From positions 1-64,000 of the forward strand of contig MUNG01000010.1 in NCBI GenBank assembly GCA_002154585.1: a DNA stretch of 64,000 nucleotides, in the 5' to 3' direction. The notes below the pieces were generated by a model. That model made no database searches. It saw only the letters and a list, made by a program, of their open reading frames with translations, and was not told the origin of the DNA. The position numbers were made by a program, and so were the translations under genes. Numbering within the stretch: the stretch's first letter is position 1; each line of letters opens with the position of its first letter. This DNA is from Streptomyces pseudogriseolus. Its GTDB lineage: Bacteria > Actinomycetota > Actinomycetes > Streptomycetales > Streptomycetaceae. Positions 9,487 through 18,797 of the stretch are shown in pieces.

Positions 9487-9819
9487 TCACGCGGCACCCG
9501 CCCCGAAGGCGGCCTTGCCGCGGACCGGGACGAGGTCGGTGCGGACCGGCTCGCCCGCCGGCAACCCCGAGATACGGGCCACGAGCGTCTGCGCGGCCTC
9601 GCCGGCGAACAGCCGCTCGTGCTCCTCCCTGCTCGTCCAGCCCTCGGTGATGTGGACGACGTCCGGGTCGGAGGCGGAACGGGAGACGAGATAGACGACG
9701 CAGTGCTCGCTCGCGGCGGGGTTCCCCGCGTCCATGCCGGTGAGGAGCAGTCCGGCGAGCTCCTCGCCCCTGCCCGTGAGGGCGGTCATCGTGGCCTGGA
9801 AGCCGTGGTGGACGATCAT
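9487..9819 (-). CDS. Antibiotic biosynthesis monooxygenase (ABM)-domain protein
   Basis: 110 residues from ATG 9819, preceded by GGAAGAAGG; the upstream Met at 9858 lacks a ribosome site. The sequence shows the ABM/YgiN ferredoxin-like pattern (HHGFQATMTALTGRGEEL, then HITEGWTSREEHERLF). Relatives are cofactor-free quinone or heme monooxygenases, usually dimeric. It is first in the two-gene operon with the esterase, so the pair may oxidise and hydrolyse one small molecule under AraC-type control. Confidence 0.85.
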   Translation of the reverse strand: MIVHHGFQATMTALTGRGEELAGLLLTGMDAGNPAASEHCVVYLVSRSASDPDVVHITEGWTSREEHERLFAGEAAQTLVARISGLPAGEPVRTDLVPVRGKAAFGAGAA

Positions 9820-9889
9820 GGCGGCCTTCTTCCGTGCGGTGGAGTGCTGTGACTCCATTGAAGGGCCCTGAGCTGCGCGAACGTTAGAG

Positions 9890-9920
9890 CGATCCTCTCC
9901 GGTACTTGCACGATCCTCTC
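9890..9920. promoter_or_regulatory. Direct-repeat operator, likely AraC binding site
   Basis: CGATCCTCTC occurs at 9890-9899 and again at 9911-9920, exactly 21 bp apart (two helical turns, same DNA face). The layout is typical of AraC-family sites, and the repeats lie between the AraC gene and the operon it presumably controls. Confidence 0.65.
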
Positions 9921-9963
9921 AGCTCCGGGAGTGCCGCACCGCGGGCTGTGCTGCAATGGGGAC

Positions 9964-10869
9964 ATGGCCCTCCTCGAAGAGCTGCGCACCCTGCTGGAGC
10001 GGTACGCCCGTCCCGACGGGACCACGCCCGTCGCCGGCGTGCATGTCTCGCGGATCGACCGGCAGGACCCTCCGGGACTCTCCATGTCCGGCACGGTCCT
10101 CGCCGTCGTCGCGCAGGGCGCCAAACGTCTCGCCCTCGGCGACCGGGTGTACGAGTACGGGTCCGGCCAGTACCTGATCGCGTCCGTCGACCTGCCCGTC
10201 ACCGGCCACTGGCTCGACATCGGCCCCGACCGCCCGGCCCTCGGCTTCGGGCTCGAGCTCGACCCCGCAGTCATCGCCGAACTCCTGCTGCGGGCCGGCC
10301 CCGGAGGGCTGCCCCGGTCCGGCGGGGCGCCGTCCGCGCTCGCCGTCAGCGACGCCCCGGAGCCGCTGCTCGACGCGGTCGTCCGGCTGCTGCGGCTGTT
10401 CGACCAGCCGCGCGACCGGGAGGTGCTCGCACCGATGATCGTGCGGGAGATCCTCTGGCGCCTGATGACGGGAGAACAGGGAGCAGCAGTACGTCAGTTG
10501 GGGCTCGCCGACAGCGGCCTCAGCCATGTGTCCCGGGCGGTGCGCTGGATCCGCGAGAACTACGCGGAGTCCTTCCGGGTGGAGGACGTGGCGCGGATGA
10601 CCGGCATGAGCGTCTCCGCGTTCCACCGCAACTTCCAGACGGTGACGGCGATGAGCCCCATCCAGTTCCAGAAGCAGATCCGGCTCCAGCAGGCCCGGCT
10701 GCTGCTGGCCACCCGCCCGGGCGACGTCACCGCCGTCGGACGGCGCGTCGGCTACGACAACCCCTCCCAGTTCAGCCGGGAGTACCGGCGCCTGTTCGGC
10801 GCGCCCCCGAGCCGTGACGCGGCCCGCCTCCGCGAGGCGGGCCGGGCCCCCGCGGCGCTGACGCTCTGA
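9964..10869 (+). CDS. AraC-family transcriptional regulator
   Basis: 301 residues. ATG 9964 follows a short GGGG; an upstream in-frame ATG would run into the operator region. The N-terminal half is an AraC_N cupin-like domain (PVAGVHVSRIDRQ, SGTVLAVVAQGAKRLALG). The C-terminal half carries two helix-turn-helix motifs (VEDVARMTGMSVSAFHRNFQ and the NPSQFSREYRRLFG signature). It is divergent from the ABM/esterase operon with two 21-bp-spaced half sites between them, suggesting local control. Inducer unknown. Confidence 0.92.
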   Translation: MALLEELRTLLERYARPDGTTPVAGVHVSRIDRQDPPGLSMSGTVLAVVAQGAKRLALGDRVYEYGSGQYLIASVDLPVTGHWLDIGPDRPALGFGLELDPAVIAELLLRAGPGGLPRSGGAPSALAVSDAPEPLLDAVVRLLRLFDQPRDREVLAPMIVREILWRLMTGEQGAAVRQLGLADSGLSHVSRAVRWIRENYAESFRVEDVARMTGMSVSAFHRNFQTVTAMSPIQFQKQIRLQQARLLLATRPGDVTAVGRRVGYDNPSQFSREYRRLFGAPPSRDAARLREAGRAPAALTL

Positions 10870-10872
10870 CCC

Positions 10873-11373
10873 TCAGGCGAGGTCGGGCAGCTTCAGCCAC
10901 TCCTCCCAGGTGAGGTCCCGGCCGATGAAGCGGGGCCGCTCGAACGGCCAGTCCTCGGCGATCCACCGCGGGACGAACGCGTCCAGCGCCCGTTCCAGCG
11001 GCCCGCCCACCTCGTCGTCCACCACCCACCAGGAGATCTCGGCGTCCGCGCCCTCCTTCTCCGGCGGGTCGATGTAGACGCAGCCGCGCAGTGCCGTGCG
11101 CTCCGCGTTCTCGATCGTGTAGTTGAACGACTCGTGCGCCTCGATCTCGGCCGCGTGCCGCTCCAGGTCGGCGAGGTTCGCCTCGTACGTCATGGTGGCC
11201 GAGGGCCAGCCCCAGGCGGGGCCGAAGATGGACCACAGCCGCTCGCGCGACCCCATCACGGTCGGGTAGTCCAGCGGCGCGTCGGCGCCGCTGATCGGGC
11301 GCAGCCGATGGCCCGCCCCGCCGGGGATGTCGACGTGCGAGGGGTGGACGAAGTCACGCGGTAGCCAGCTCAT
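10873..11373 (-). CDS. GNAT-fold N-acetyltransferase-like protein
   Basis: 166 residues, convergent with and 3 bp from the AraC gene. The sequence resembles GNAT proteins (RLRPISGADAPLDYPTVM near the start, RGCVYIDPPEKEG, then EISWWVVDDEVGG), but the usual Q/RxxGxG/A acetyl-CoA loop is absent from the expected place, so the enzymatic assignment is tentative. It has no signal peptide or membrane segment. The ribosome site is weak. Confidence 0.7.
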   Translation of the reverse strand: MSWLPRDFVHPSHVDIPGGAGHRLRPISGADAPLDYPTVMGSRERLWSIFGPAWGWPSATMTYEANLADLERHAAEIEAHESFNYTIENAERTALRGCVYIDPPEKEGADAEISWWVVDDEVGGPLERALDAFVPRWIAEDWPFERPRFIGRDLTWEEWLKLPDLA

Positions 11374-11556
11374 GGGCCGGAGCCAACCACGCGCCCGTCC
11401 CGCCCGGCAAAGGAATATGCGCGCCGGCCGTGACCGCCAGGGTGCGCTGCTCCAGACCGGTGAGACGCGCGGGGGTGCGCGGCGGTGAAGGCCGCAAACG
11501 GCAGATGAACCGCTTATCTGGATGTTCGAGCATCGGACGATCGCAAGGAGCCCCTC

Positions 11557-12135
11557 GTGCCGTCACAGCCTGCCGACCCCTCGTACACCGTGCCGGGCCT
11601 GCGCACCCAGGACAGCGGACGGATCATCGAGCTGTTGCAGATGCGACTCCACGCCCTCAACGACCTGCACCTGACGCTGAAGCACGTGCACTGGAACGTC
11701 GTCGGACCGCACTTCATCGCCGTGCACGAGATGATCGACCCGCAGGTCGACAAGGTGCGGGACATGACCGACGACATCGCCGAGCGGATCTCCACCCTCG
11801 GCGGCGAGCCGGACGGCACCCCCGGCGCGCTGGTCGCCGCCCGCTCCTGGAGCGACTACTCCATCGGCCGGGCCGAGGCGATCGAGCACCTGGGCGCGCT
11901 CGACATGGTGTACACGAACGTCATCGAGGACCATCGGGAGGCGATGCGGGAGACCGAGGAGTCCGACCCGGTCACCCAGGACATGCTCATCGAGCAGCTG
12001 CGCGGCCTGGAGCTGTTCCAGTGGTTCGTCCGCGCCCATCTCGAGTCCGCCGGCGGCAAGCTCAGCACCCGCGGCGCCACCACCGAGACCGGGGCCGCCG
12101 GCCAGGCCGCCGAGCAGGCCCGCCGCCAGCCCTGA
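11557..12135 (+). CDS. dps: Dps-family ferritin-like DNA-protection protein
   Basis: 192 residues from GTG 11557, with AAGGAG upstream. A four-helix ferritin-like domain (about 20-175) includes KHVHWNVVGPHFIAVHEMID and DDIAERISTLGG, which supply the His, Asp and Glu ligands of the inter-subunit ferroxidase centre. Dps proteins form dodecamers that oxidise and store iron and shield DNA under oxidative or starvation stress. The ~20-residue C-terminal tail is Ala/Gln/Arg-rich and may aid DNA binding. A strong terminator follows. Confidence 0.93.
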   Translation: MPSQPADPSYTVPGLRTQDSGRIIELLQMRLHALNDLHLTLKHVHWNVVGPHFIAVHEMIDPQVDKVRDMTDDIAERISTLGGEPDGTPGALVAARSWSDYSIGRAEAIEHLGALDMVYTNVIEDHREAMRETEESDPVTQDMLIEQLRGLELFQWFVRAHLESAGGKLSTRGATTETGAAGQAAEQARRQP

Positions 12136-12149
12136 CCGTCCCGCACGAA

Positions 12150-12190
12150 CCGGCGGCCCGCCACGCTCGAGGACGTCGGCGGGCCGCCGG
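12150..12190. terminator. Bidirectional terminator (13-bp stem)
   Basis: CCGGCGGCCCGCC pairs perfectly with GGCGGGCCGCCGG across a 15-nt loop, between the convergent dps and polyprenyl-synthase genes. Confidence 0.75.
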
Positions 12191-12192
12191 CC

Positions 12193-13335
12193 TCACACCG
12201 CTTCCCGCACCTGCCGGGTCGTGACGCCCGACGCCCGGGCGACCAGCGCGGCGAACTCCCGCCGCACCGCGTCGTCCGCGTCCGTCCCGCCGAAGTGCCG
12301 CAGCGCGGAGTCCGCCAGCTCGGCGATCTTCGCCTCCACCACGTCCCGGGCGCCCGTCCGCTCCAGCGCCGCCCGTACGCCCTCCACGGCGCGCTCCGGC
12401 AGCGCCGGCACACCGGGGGACAGGAGCGCCACCGCCTCCTCGTCCCCGGTCGCCGCGCCCAGTTCCAGGGCGACGGCCAGCAGATAGGTGAGCTTGCGGG
12501 CCCGCAGGTCGTCCCCCACCGGCTTCCCGGTCAGCGCCGGATCACCGAAGGCGCCCAGCAGGTCGTCCCGCAGCTGGAAGGCGAGCCCCGCGCACCGGCC
12601 GGCCGCGCGCAGCGCCGCCGTCACCGCCTCGTCCGCCCCGGCCAGCGACGCGCCGAGGGCCAGCGGCCGCTCCACCGTGTAGAGGGCGCTCTTCAGCGTC
12701 GCGATGGTCAGCGCCTCCTCGACCCCGGACGCGCCGGCCGCCTGCGCCTGGAGGTCGCGGTACTGTCCGGCCACCATCTCCTCGCGCATCGCCCGCCACT
12801 CCTGGTACAGGCGCGGCCCGTTCGGCGCGGCGAGCGCGGTCTCCGTCATCAGGTCGTCCGCCCAGGCCAGGGCCAGGTCGCCGGCGAGCACCGCGGCCGA
12901 GTGCCCGAACGCCTCGGCGCCGCCCGTCATGCCCTCCGCCCGGTGCATCCGCGCCAGGTCCACGTGCATGGAGGGCGCCCCGCGCCGTAGATGCGACCCG
13001 TCCATCACGTCGTCGTGCACGAGCGCGCACGTCTGCACCAGTTCGAGCGCCACGCCCGTCCGCAGCAGCGGGCCGGGGTCGCCCGTGCCGCCGCCGGCCC
13101 GCCAGCCGCACCAGGCGAACGCCGTGCGCAGCCGCTTCCCGCCACGCCGGGCGAACGCGGAGACGCGGCCCGCCACGTCACGGGCGAACACGGCGTCGAG
13201 GTCGTACGCCTGCGACATCCGCTCGTCCAGCACCTCGCCCAGGACCCGCCGTACGGCCCTGGTCGCGGCGTCGGCGGTGAGAGGTCCACCGGCCCGGTCC
13301 GCCGGTTCCTCCGCCGCCGACCGCAGTTCACGCAT
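12193..13335 (-). CDS. Polyprenyl (isoprenoid) diphosphate synthase
   Basis: 380 residues from ATG 13335, preceded by GAAGGGG; the frame extends 16 codons further without a good ribosome site. The first aspartate-rich motif is DDVMD (in CALVHDDVMDGS) and the second region reads QLRDDLLGAFGDP, as in actinobacterial trans-isoprenyl synthases. RRGGKRLR is the diphosphate-binding segment. The enzyme condenses isopentenyl diphosphate with an allylic primer; chain length cannot be told by eye. No terpene cyclase or encapsulin gene is adjacent, so its pathway is unclear. Confidence 0.92.
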   Translation of the reverse strand: MRELRSAAEEPADRAGGPLTADAATRAVRRVLGEVLDERMSQAYDLDAVFARDVAGRVSAFARRGGKRLRTAFAWCGWRAGGGTGDPGPLLRTGVALELVQTCALVHDDVMDGSHLRRGAPSMHVDLARMHRAEGMTGGAEAFGHSAAVLAGDLALAWADDLMTETALAAPNGPRLYQEWRAMREEMVAGQYRDLQAQAAGASGVEEALTIATLKSALYTVERPLALGASLAGADEAVTAALRAAGRCAGLAFQLRDDLLGAFGDPALTGKPVGDDLRARKLTYLLAVALELGAATGDEEAVALLSPGVPALPERAVEGVRAALERTGARDVVEAKIAELADSALRHFGGTDADDAVRREFAALVARASGVTTRQVREAV

Positions 13336-13485
13336 GCACAGCCCCTTCACCTCGTCCGTCGCCCACACGTTCGCGCTCGCCACCGGGTACCCGCGAACGG
13401 GCCCGACGACCTTCCCCGGTTCGCGTGACCGCCCGGACCGGCGCGCCGGTGCGTACGCGGGGCGCCCCGGGCGCGAACCCGGGCA

Positions 13486-15039
13486 TCAGCGACGGACGCC
13501 TTCGCGGCGCCGGCGGGTCCGCCGGCTGCCCGGCCCGTCCGCGCCCTCGGCCGCCGCGAGCGCGATGTTGCGGGCCATCCCGCCGAACACGAGGGCGTGG
13601 AAGGGCGACACCGACCACCAGTACGCGTGGCCCAGCAGACCCCGCGGATGGAACAGGGCGCGCTGCCGGTACCGGGTGCGGCCCGCCTCGTCCGTGTCCA
13701 CGCGCAGCTCCAGCCACGCCAGACCCGGTAGCCGCATCTCGGCGCGCAGCCGCAGCAGCCGCCCCGGCTCGATCTCCTCCACCCGCCAGAAGTCCAGCGA
13801 GTCGCCCGCCCGCAGCCGGTGCGGGTCACGCCGTCCGCGGCGCAGTCCCACCCCGCCCACGATCCGGTCCAGCCGCCCGCGCACCGCCCACGCCAGCGGG
13901 AAGGAGTACCAGCCGTGCTCGCCGCCGATGCCCTCGATCACCTTCCACAGCGCCTCCCGCGACGCGGGCACCACCTGGTCCCGCTCGTCCCGGTAGAGGC
14001 TGCCGCCCGCCCACCGGGGGTCGGTGGGCAGCGGATCGCTCGGCGCGCCCGGCACCGAGGCGGACGACCAGCGGGTGGCGACCTGCGCCTCCCGCACGCG
14101 CGCCAGCGCCAGCCGCAGCGCCTCGTCGAAGGGCAGAGGCCGGCCGGGGGCGTCCGGCACGTACCGCGCGATGTCGTGCTCACGGCACACCACCTCGTGG
14201 CGCAGCGACTCGGTGAGCGGCCGGGCGATACCGGCGGGCACCGGGGTGACCAGCCCGACCCAGTGGCTCGACAGCCCGGGGGTGAGCACCGGCACCGGCA
14301 CGATGACCCGCCGGCGCAGACCGGCGACCTCGGCGTAGCGGCGCATCATGTCGCGGTACGTCAGCACGTCCGGGCCGCCGATGTCGAAGGCCCGGTCGAC
14401 GTCGGGCGGCATCGAGGCCGAGGCGACCAGGTAGCGCAGCACGTCGCGCACCGCGACGGGCTGGGTACGGGTGTGCACCCAGCTGGGCGTGACCATCACG
14501 GGCAGCCGCTCGGTCAGATAGCGCAGCATCTCGAACGACGCCGACCCCGAGCCGATGACGACGGCCGCCCGCAGCACGGTCGCGGGCACCGGCGAGTCGA
14601 GGAAGATCCGCCCCACCTCGGCACGGGACCGCAGATGCGGCGAGAGCGTGTGCTCCGGCACCCCGTGCGGGGTGAGCCCGCCGAGGTAGACGATCCGGCC
14701 CACCCCGGCCGCGTGCGCCTGCTCGGCGAACGTGCGGGCCGCCCGGCGGTCGGTGTCCTCGAAGTCCGCGCCGCTGCCCAGCGCGTGGACCAGGTAGTAC
14801 GCCACGTCGACGCCCCGCATCGCCGCGGCCACGGACGCCGCGTCGGTGACGTCGCCGCGCACCGTCTCGACGTCCGGCGCCCAGGGGTGGTCGCGCAGCT
14901 TGTCGGGGGAGCGGGCCAGGCAGCGCACCCGGTGGCCGGCGTCGAGGAGGTCGGGGACCAGCCGTCCGCCGATGTAGCCCGAAGCCCCGGTGACCAGGCA
15001 GTGCAGTCCCGCTCCGCTTCCTCGCCCCTGCCCGTCCAC
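13486..15039 (-). CDS. NAD(P)-binding SDR protein fused to a DUF2867 domain
   Basis: About 517 residues. The GTG at 15039 is six bases after GGAGGG; ATG 15045 directly abuts it and GTG 15069 is also possible. The N-terminal ~300 residues are an atypical extended SDR (LVTGASGYIGGRLV, NmrA/epimerase-like). The C-terminal ~180 are DUF2867 (SLYRDERDQVV, GEHGWYSFPLAW, SLDFWRVEEIEPG, ending in a membrane-prone GHAYWWSVSPFHALVFGGM). This fusion is common in actinobacteria and its substrate is unknown. A palindrome precedes the gene. Confidence 0.88.
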   Translation of the reverse strand: MDGQGRGSGAGLHCLVTGASGYIGGRLVPDLLDAGHRVRCLARSPDKLRDHPWAPDVETVRGDVTDAASVAAAMRGVDVAYYLVHALGSGADFEDTDRRAARTFAEQAHAAGVGRIVYLGGLTPHGVPEHTLSPHLRSRAEVGRIFLDSPVPATVLRAAVVIGSGSASFEMLRYLTERLPVMVTPSWVHTRTQPVAVRDVLRYLVASASMPPDVDRAFDIGGPDVLTYRDMMRRYAEVAGLRRRVIVPVPVLTPGLSSHWVGLVTPVPAGIARPLTESLRHEVVCREHDIARYVPDAPGRPLPFDEALRLALARVREAQVATRWSSASVPGAPSDPLPTDPRWAGGSLYRDERDQVVPASREALWKVIEGIGGEHGWYSFPLAWAVRGRLDRIVGGVGLRRGRRDPHRLRAGDSLDFWRVEEIEPGRLLRLRAEMRLPGLAWLELRVDTDEAGRTRYRQRALFHPRGLLGHAYWWSVSPFHALVFGGMARNIALAAAEGADGPGSRRTRRRREGVRR

Positions 15040-15072
15040 GGTCATCCCTCCGCACGGTCGATGCGACACCTG

Positions 15073-15090
15073 TGGCGAACCTCGTCGCCA
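15073..15090. promoter_or_regulatory. Palindrome upstream of the SDR/DUF2867 gene
   Basis: TGGCGA-6-TCGCCA, a perfect inverted repeat about 35 bp before the chosen start; candidate operator for an unknown regulator. Confidence 0.4.
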
Positions 15091-15205
15091 TACCGATCCT
15101 CACCGCACACGCCCGCCGCCGCGCGCTGTCCGGCGCCGCGGGGGTCGAACGCGGCAGGACGGAGGCCCGCGACGGGGGCCGTACGGGTGACCGGCAGGGC
15201 GGCCG

Positions 15206-17371
15206 TCACCAGAGGCCGCCCTTCACCGTGCCGCCCGGCCCCACCGCCGCCAGGTCGGAGGCGAGCGCGTGCAGCCACACCTCCACGTCGACCAGATGTG
15301 ACACGGACGGCGCCGGCAGCCGCGTCAGGATGCCCGGCGGCAGGGGCGGCGGCCGTACGGTCACGCCGTCCGCCGGAAAGGCCGCCGCCCGCAGCGTCGC
15401 CGACACCACCTCCTCCGTCGCCTCGCGCGCCCAGGTGACCGCGTCGGGAGGCCACGCCGACCCCTCGGACCAGGGCAGCCAGGAGGTGCCGGTCAGCACG
15501 CGGGAGCCGAAGTTCAGCGCGGCGAGCCAGTCGGGCCCGGTGTCCACGGGGCGCCGGGACGGGGGCTCGGTGCGCAGCTGCGCGTACGCGGCGTGGGCGA
15601 TGCGCCGGTCCAGCAGCGCCCGCCGCAGGGCCGCCGCCGCGTCGGCGCGGGCCGTGGGCGCGGAGCGCCCGGTCGCCGCACGCTCCACGGTGATCCGGAT
15701 CAGCGGCGCCGCGCCGCGGAGCAGGGCGGCGGCGCCGCGCCGCATCTCGCCCCGGGCGCCGGCGGGCCAGGCCAGCACCCCGCACACCAGCCCGATCACA
15801 CTGCCCGTCAGCACGTCGACGATCCGGGCCTCCGCCAGCTGCCAGGTCACCGGGGCGATCTGCGCGAACGCCGTGGACACCACCAGCGTGAACAGGCCCT
15901 GGCCCCAGGCCGGCCCGCCGACGGGGCCCGCCGAGAACGCCACCAGCATCATCGGCACCAGCAGCGCCGCGTAGACCTCGGTCGCGTCGCCCGCCGACAC
16001 CAGCAGCACACCGGCCGCCAGCGACCCGACGAGGGTCCCCGCCGTCGCCGACCGCACCGCGGACCAGGTGGCGCCCGCCGTGGTGCGGCCCAGCGTCAGC
16101 ATGCCCAGCAGCACCCAGAAGCCGTGCGACAGATCCAGCGACCCCGCGACCAGCCGGGCCAGCGCCAGCCCGGAGGCCGTACGCACCGCGTTCTGGAAGA
16201 CGACGGAGCGCGGGGTGAGGTGGTCGGCGATCCGTACCCACCACAGCCGGGGCGTGGACGCTCCGGCGTACCAGAACTCCTCGACCGGCAGCCCGGTCGT
16301 CGGCCGGCGCCGGCCGGCCGTCAGGGCGAGGGCCGCGCTCACCGTCACGGCGGACACCGCGGCGGCCAGCAGCGTCGACTGCCGGCGCAGCAGCGGATGG
16401 GGATCCCCGCGCAGGTCCGGGGGCACGCCCCGCGCCGCCGCGTAGCGCTCGATCATCTCCTCGATCCGCTCGAAGCCGGGCGCCTGGCGCGAGCCGCGCA
16501 GGGCGGCGGCCTCGTCGGCGCAGGCGGCGGCGAGCCCGCGCAGCAGCACGGCCGAGGGCAGGTCGACCGGCGGGCGGAGCTGTGGCGCGAGGACGGCGAG
16601 CAGGTCCAGGAACCGGCGGGTCGCGTAGCCGGCCTGGGCCAGCGCACGGTCCCTCGCCCCCGCCCCGGTGGGCCGGGTGCCGGGCGCCGTCCGTGACAGG
16701 CGCAGCTCCCGGCCCGCCGCCCGCAGCCGCTCGGCCGTCTCCCGGCCGTCGGCGCCGCCCCGCAGCAGCTCCCGCACGGCGCGCACGGCGAGTTCGAGTC
16801 CGTCGGCGACCCGGGAACGGTACGACGGCCGCTCGGGCTCCGGCAGCAGCAGCCGTTCGCACAGGACCGTCGCCGTCGCGCCGACGGCGAGTCCGGCGAG
16901 CCGGTCCGACAGCGTCCCCGGCGCGTACGGCGGGAAGCAGGCCAGGATGTAGCAGAGCTGGAGAGCGGGGACGACCCCGGCCGCCCGGGGCCCGAGGGAG
17001 GCGCCGACCACCAGGACGAACCCCACGAGCAGCATGCCGAGCGCCGCCGACCAGGTCGCCGCCGCGAGATACGTGCCGAGCGTGATCAGCGCCGCGGCGG
17101 CCGGCACGGCGCGCAGCACGGTGCCGGCGCGGCGGCGTCCCGCACCGGGGAGCGGCGACAGCAGCCCGAAGGCGACCGGGACGAACAGCGTGTAGAGCGC
17201 GAGCACCGGACGGTCCAGCAGATGGATCGCGGGGTAGAACCCGGCGACGGCGGCGACCGTGACGCGGACCGCGCCCCGGACCGCGGGCGCGGAGTCCGCC
17301 CGCGACGGCTGCTCCGGCAGCAAGGTCCGCCAGGAACGCGCGTGCCCGGCGGGGCGTTCCCGGTGCCACAT
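15206..17371 (-). CDS. FUSC-family inner-membrane exporter component
   Basis: 721 residues from ATG 17371. There are two blocks of about five to six membrane helices (residues ~35-170 and ~350-500), each followed by a cytoplasmic helical region. This is the layout of FUSC/aromatic-acid-exporter (YccS/AaeB-like) proteins. The second block contains the typical FWVLLGMLTLGRTTAGATW segment. Relatives export aromatic acids or unknown solutes. No partner membrane-fusion gene is adjacent. The palindrome-bearing region to the right is shared with the divergent secreted-protein gene. Confidence 0.85.
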   Translation of the reverse strand: MWHRERPAGHARSWRTLLPEQPSRADSAPAVRGAVRVTVAAVAGFYPAIHLLDRPVLALYTLFVPVAFGLLSPLPGAGRRRAGTVLRAVPAAAALITLGTYLAAATWSAALGMLLVGFVLVVGASLGPRAAGVVPALQLCYILACFPPYAPGTLSDRLAGLAVGATATVLCERLLLPEPERPSYRSRVADGLELAVRAVRELLRGGADGRETAERLRAAGRELRLSRTAPGTRPTGAGARDRALAQAGYATRRFLDLLAVLAPQLRPPVDLPSAVLLRGLAAACADEAAALRGSRQAPGFERIEEMIERYAAARGVPPDLRGDPHPLLRRQSTLLAAAVSAVTVSAALALTAGRRRPTTGLPVEEFWYAGASTPRLWWVRIADHLTPRSVVFQNAVRTASGLALARLVAGSLDLSHGFWVLLGMLTLGRTTAGATWSAVRSATAGTLVGSLAAGVLLVSAGDATEVYAALLVPMMLVAFSAGPVGGPAWGQGLFTLVVSTAFAQIAPVTWQLAEARIVDVLTGSVIGLVCGVLAWPAGARGEMRRGAAALLRGAAPLIRITVERAATGRSAPTARADAAAALRRALLDRRIAHAAYAQLRTEPPSRRPVDTGPDWLAALNFGSRVLTGTSWLPWSEGSAWPPDAVTWAREATEEVVSATLRAAAFPADGVTVRPPPLPPGILTRLPAPSVSHLVDVEVWLHALASDLAAVGPGGTVKGGLW

Positions 17372-17501
17372 GGCGCACCATCCTGCCGGGCCGGCACGCG
17401 AGGGCCGGCGGGCCGCACCGGCGTGCGCGGCGGGACCGCCCGACCGGCGGACCGCCGCCGACGCCCTCTTGCGTGACCTGTCATGGCACCGTCATCATCG
17501 C

Positions 17502-17513
17502 TACTCGCGAGTA
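17502..17513. promoter_or_regulatory. Palindrome TACTCGCGAGTA and degenerate second copy
   Basis: A perfect 12-bp palindrome lies in the divergent region between the FUSC gene and the secreted-protein gene. A related ACTCGCGAG sits near 17572-17581. The pair looks like a dimeric-repressor operator. Confidence 0.45.
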
Positions 17514-17629
17514 TCTACCCGCATAGATTCGCGCGGATCCCGCACGGATCCCATGTCTCCCGCACGGTTCACACTCGCGAGCTCCACGCAGTGCCCTGTC
17601 GACCACTCGTCCCAGGAGGCTCGATCCAC

Positions 17630-18784
17630 GTGAGACCCCGTCACCTCCGCCGTCGCGGCGCCCTCGCCGCCGCCGCGACGGCCCTGGCCGTCCTGTGCGC
17701 CGGCCAGACCCTCACCGCCCCGCAGGCCGCAGCCGCACCCGCCCCGGCGGCCACCCCGCAGGCCCGCACCTCGACCGCGGCCCAGGTCCACGCCGCCGAG
17801 GACACGGCCGCGCGGGCGATCGCCGTCGCGCTCACCGACCCCGCCTGGCGCGCCCGCGTCAGCCGGGCCGCCCTCACCTCGCACGAGGTCGCCGTCACGG
17901 CCCTCGCCGACGGCGCCCTCAAGACCGCCCTCGCCTCGGCCGACCGCCGGATCGCCGCCGCCAAGGGACTCGGCCCCGGCGTCGGCCCTCTGCTGCGGCT
18001 GCGGCTCGGCGACCCGTCCATGCGCGGCGCGCTCACCGCCGGGACGGAGCCCTGGGTCGCCGCCGCCACCTCGGACGACGGCCCCGTCACCGCGTACGAC
18101 AGCGAGGGCCGGGCCCACACGCTCGACGCCCGCGAGACCCCCGCGCGCCCCGTGTACGTCGTCGACCTCGACGGCTCCCGTGCGCTGGCCGCCGGCCTGG
18201 ACGTCCTCCATGAGGAACTCGCCCGCCGCGGCGTGCGGTCCGCCGCCCCGGCCTCCGCCGAGCCGAAGCGGGCGCGCACCTCGGCCGCCGCGGCGGGCTT
18301 CTGGACCATGCGCATCAGCGCGGTCTCGTTGTCCGACGACGAGGAGCCGTGGATCAAGGGCGACGCCGAGATCTACACCCTCGTCACCGGCTTCGGGCAC
18401 GACGGCACGGTGCGGGTGGACCCGGTCGACATGCCGTACCTGGACAGCGACGGCACCGTCTACCGGCCCCAGCAGATCCTGGTCAACTGGTCGTCGTACA
18501 AGTACGACCTGGCCGACGCCGTGATGATGGAGGACGACGGCAGCACCAACTACCGCGACCTCGCCAAGGCCATCGCCGCCGTCCTGCTCACCGTCACCGA
18601 CCAGGGCACGTACATCCCGCTGGTGAACGCGGTGCTGGACGCGATCCCGGACGACTGGTGGACGGACGACCCCGACTACGTCGACTCCTGGTACACCCTC
18701 GCCCGCACCGACAACGGCACCCGGTACGGGGCGCGCGGCAACGGGTGGATGACCGTGGAGCCGTACTTCGTGCAGGAATTCTGA
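17630..18784 (+). CDS. Secreted protein of unknown function (possibly DUF3103-like)
   Basis: 384 residues from GTG 17630, ten bases after CCAGGAGG. A Sec signal peptide is clear: RPRHLRRRG, a hydrophobic Ala-rich stretch, then a cleavage region near residue 35-40 (PQAAAAPAPA). The mature part has a helical Ala-rich N-terminus, a middle segment PVYVVDLDGSRALAAGLDVL, and a C-terminal domain rich in acidic and aromatic residues (DEEPWIKGDAEIYTLVTGFG, DDWWTDDPDYVDSWY). I do not recognise it with confidence; the pattern recalls DUF3103. The acidic loops could bind Ca2+, which is inference. It is transcribed alone and ends at a strong terminator. Confidence 0.8.
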   Translation: MRPRHLRRRGALAAAATALAVLCAGQTLTAPQAAAAPAPAATPQARTSTAAQVHAAEDTAARAIAVALTDPAWRARVSRAALTSHEVAVTALADGALKTALASADRRIAAAKGLGPGVGPLLRLRLGDPSMRGALTAGTEPWVAAATSDDGPVTAYDSEGRAHTLDARETPARPVYVVDLDGSRALAAGLDVLHEELARRGVRSAAPASAEPKRARTSAAAAGFWTMRISAVSLSDDEEPWIKGDAEIYTLVTGFGHDGTVRVDPVDMPYLDSDGTVYRPQQILVNWSSYKYDLADAVMMEDDGSTNYRDLAKAIAAVLLTVTDQGTYIPLVNAVLDAIPDDWWTDDPDYVDSWYTLARTDNGTRYGARGNGWMTVEPYFVQEF

Positions 18785-18797
18785 GCTACTCCTCCCA

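Noticed and set aside
12193..13335. Encapsulin-associated terpene locus
   Set aside because: A polyprenyl synthase alone is present; no encapsulin shell, terpene cyclase or methyltransferase gene lies beside it.
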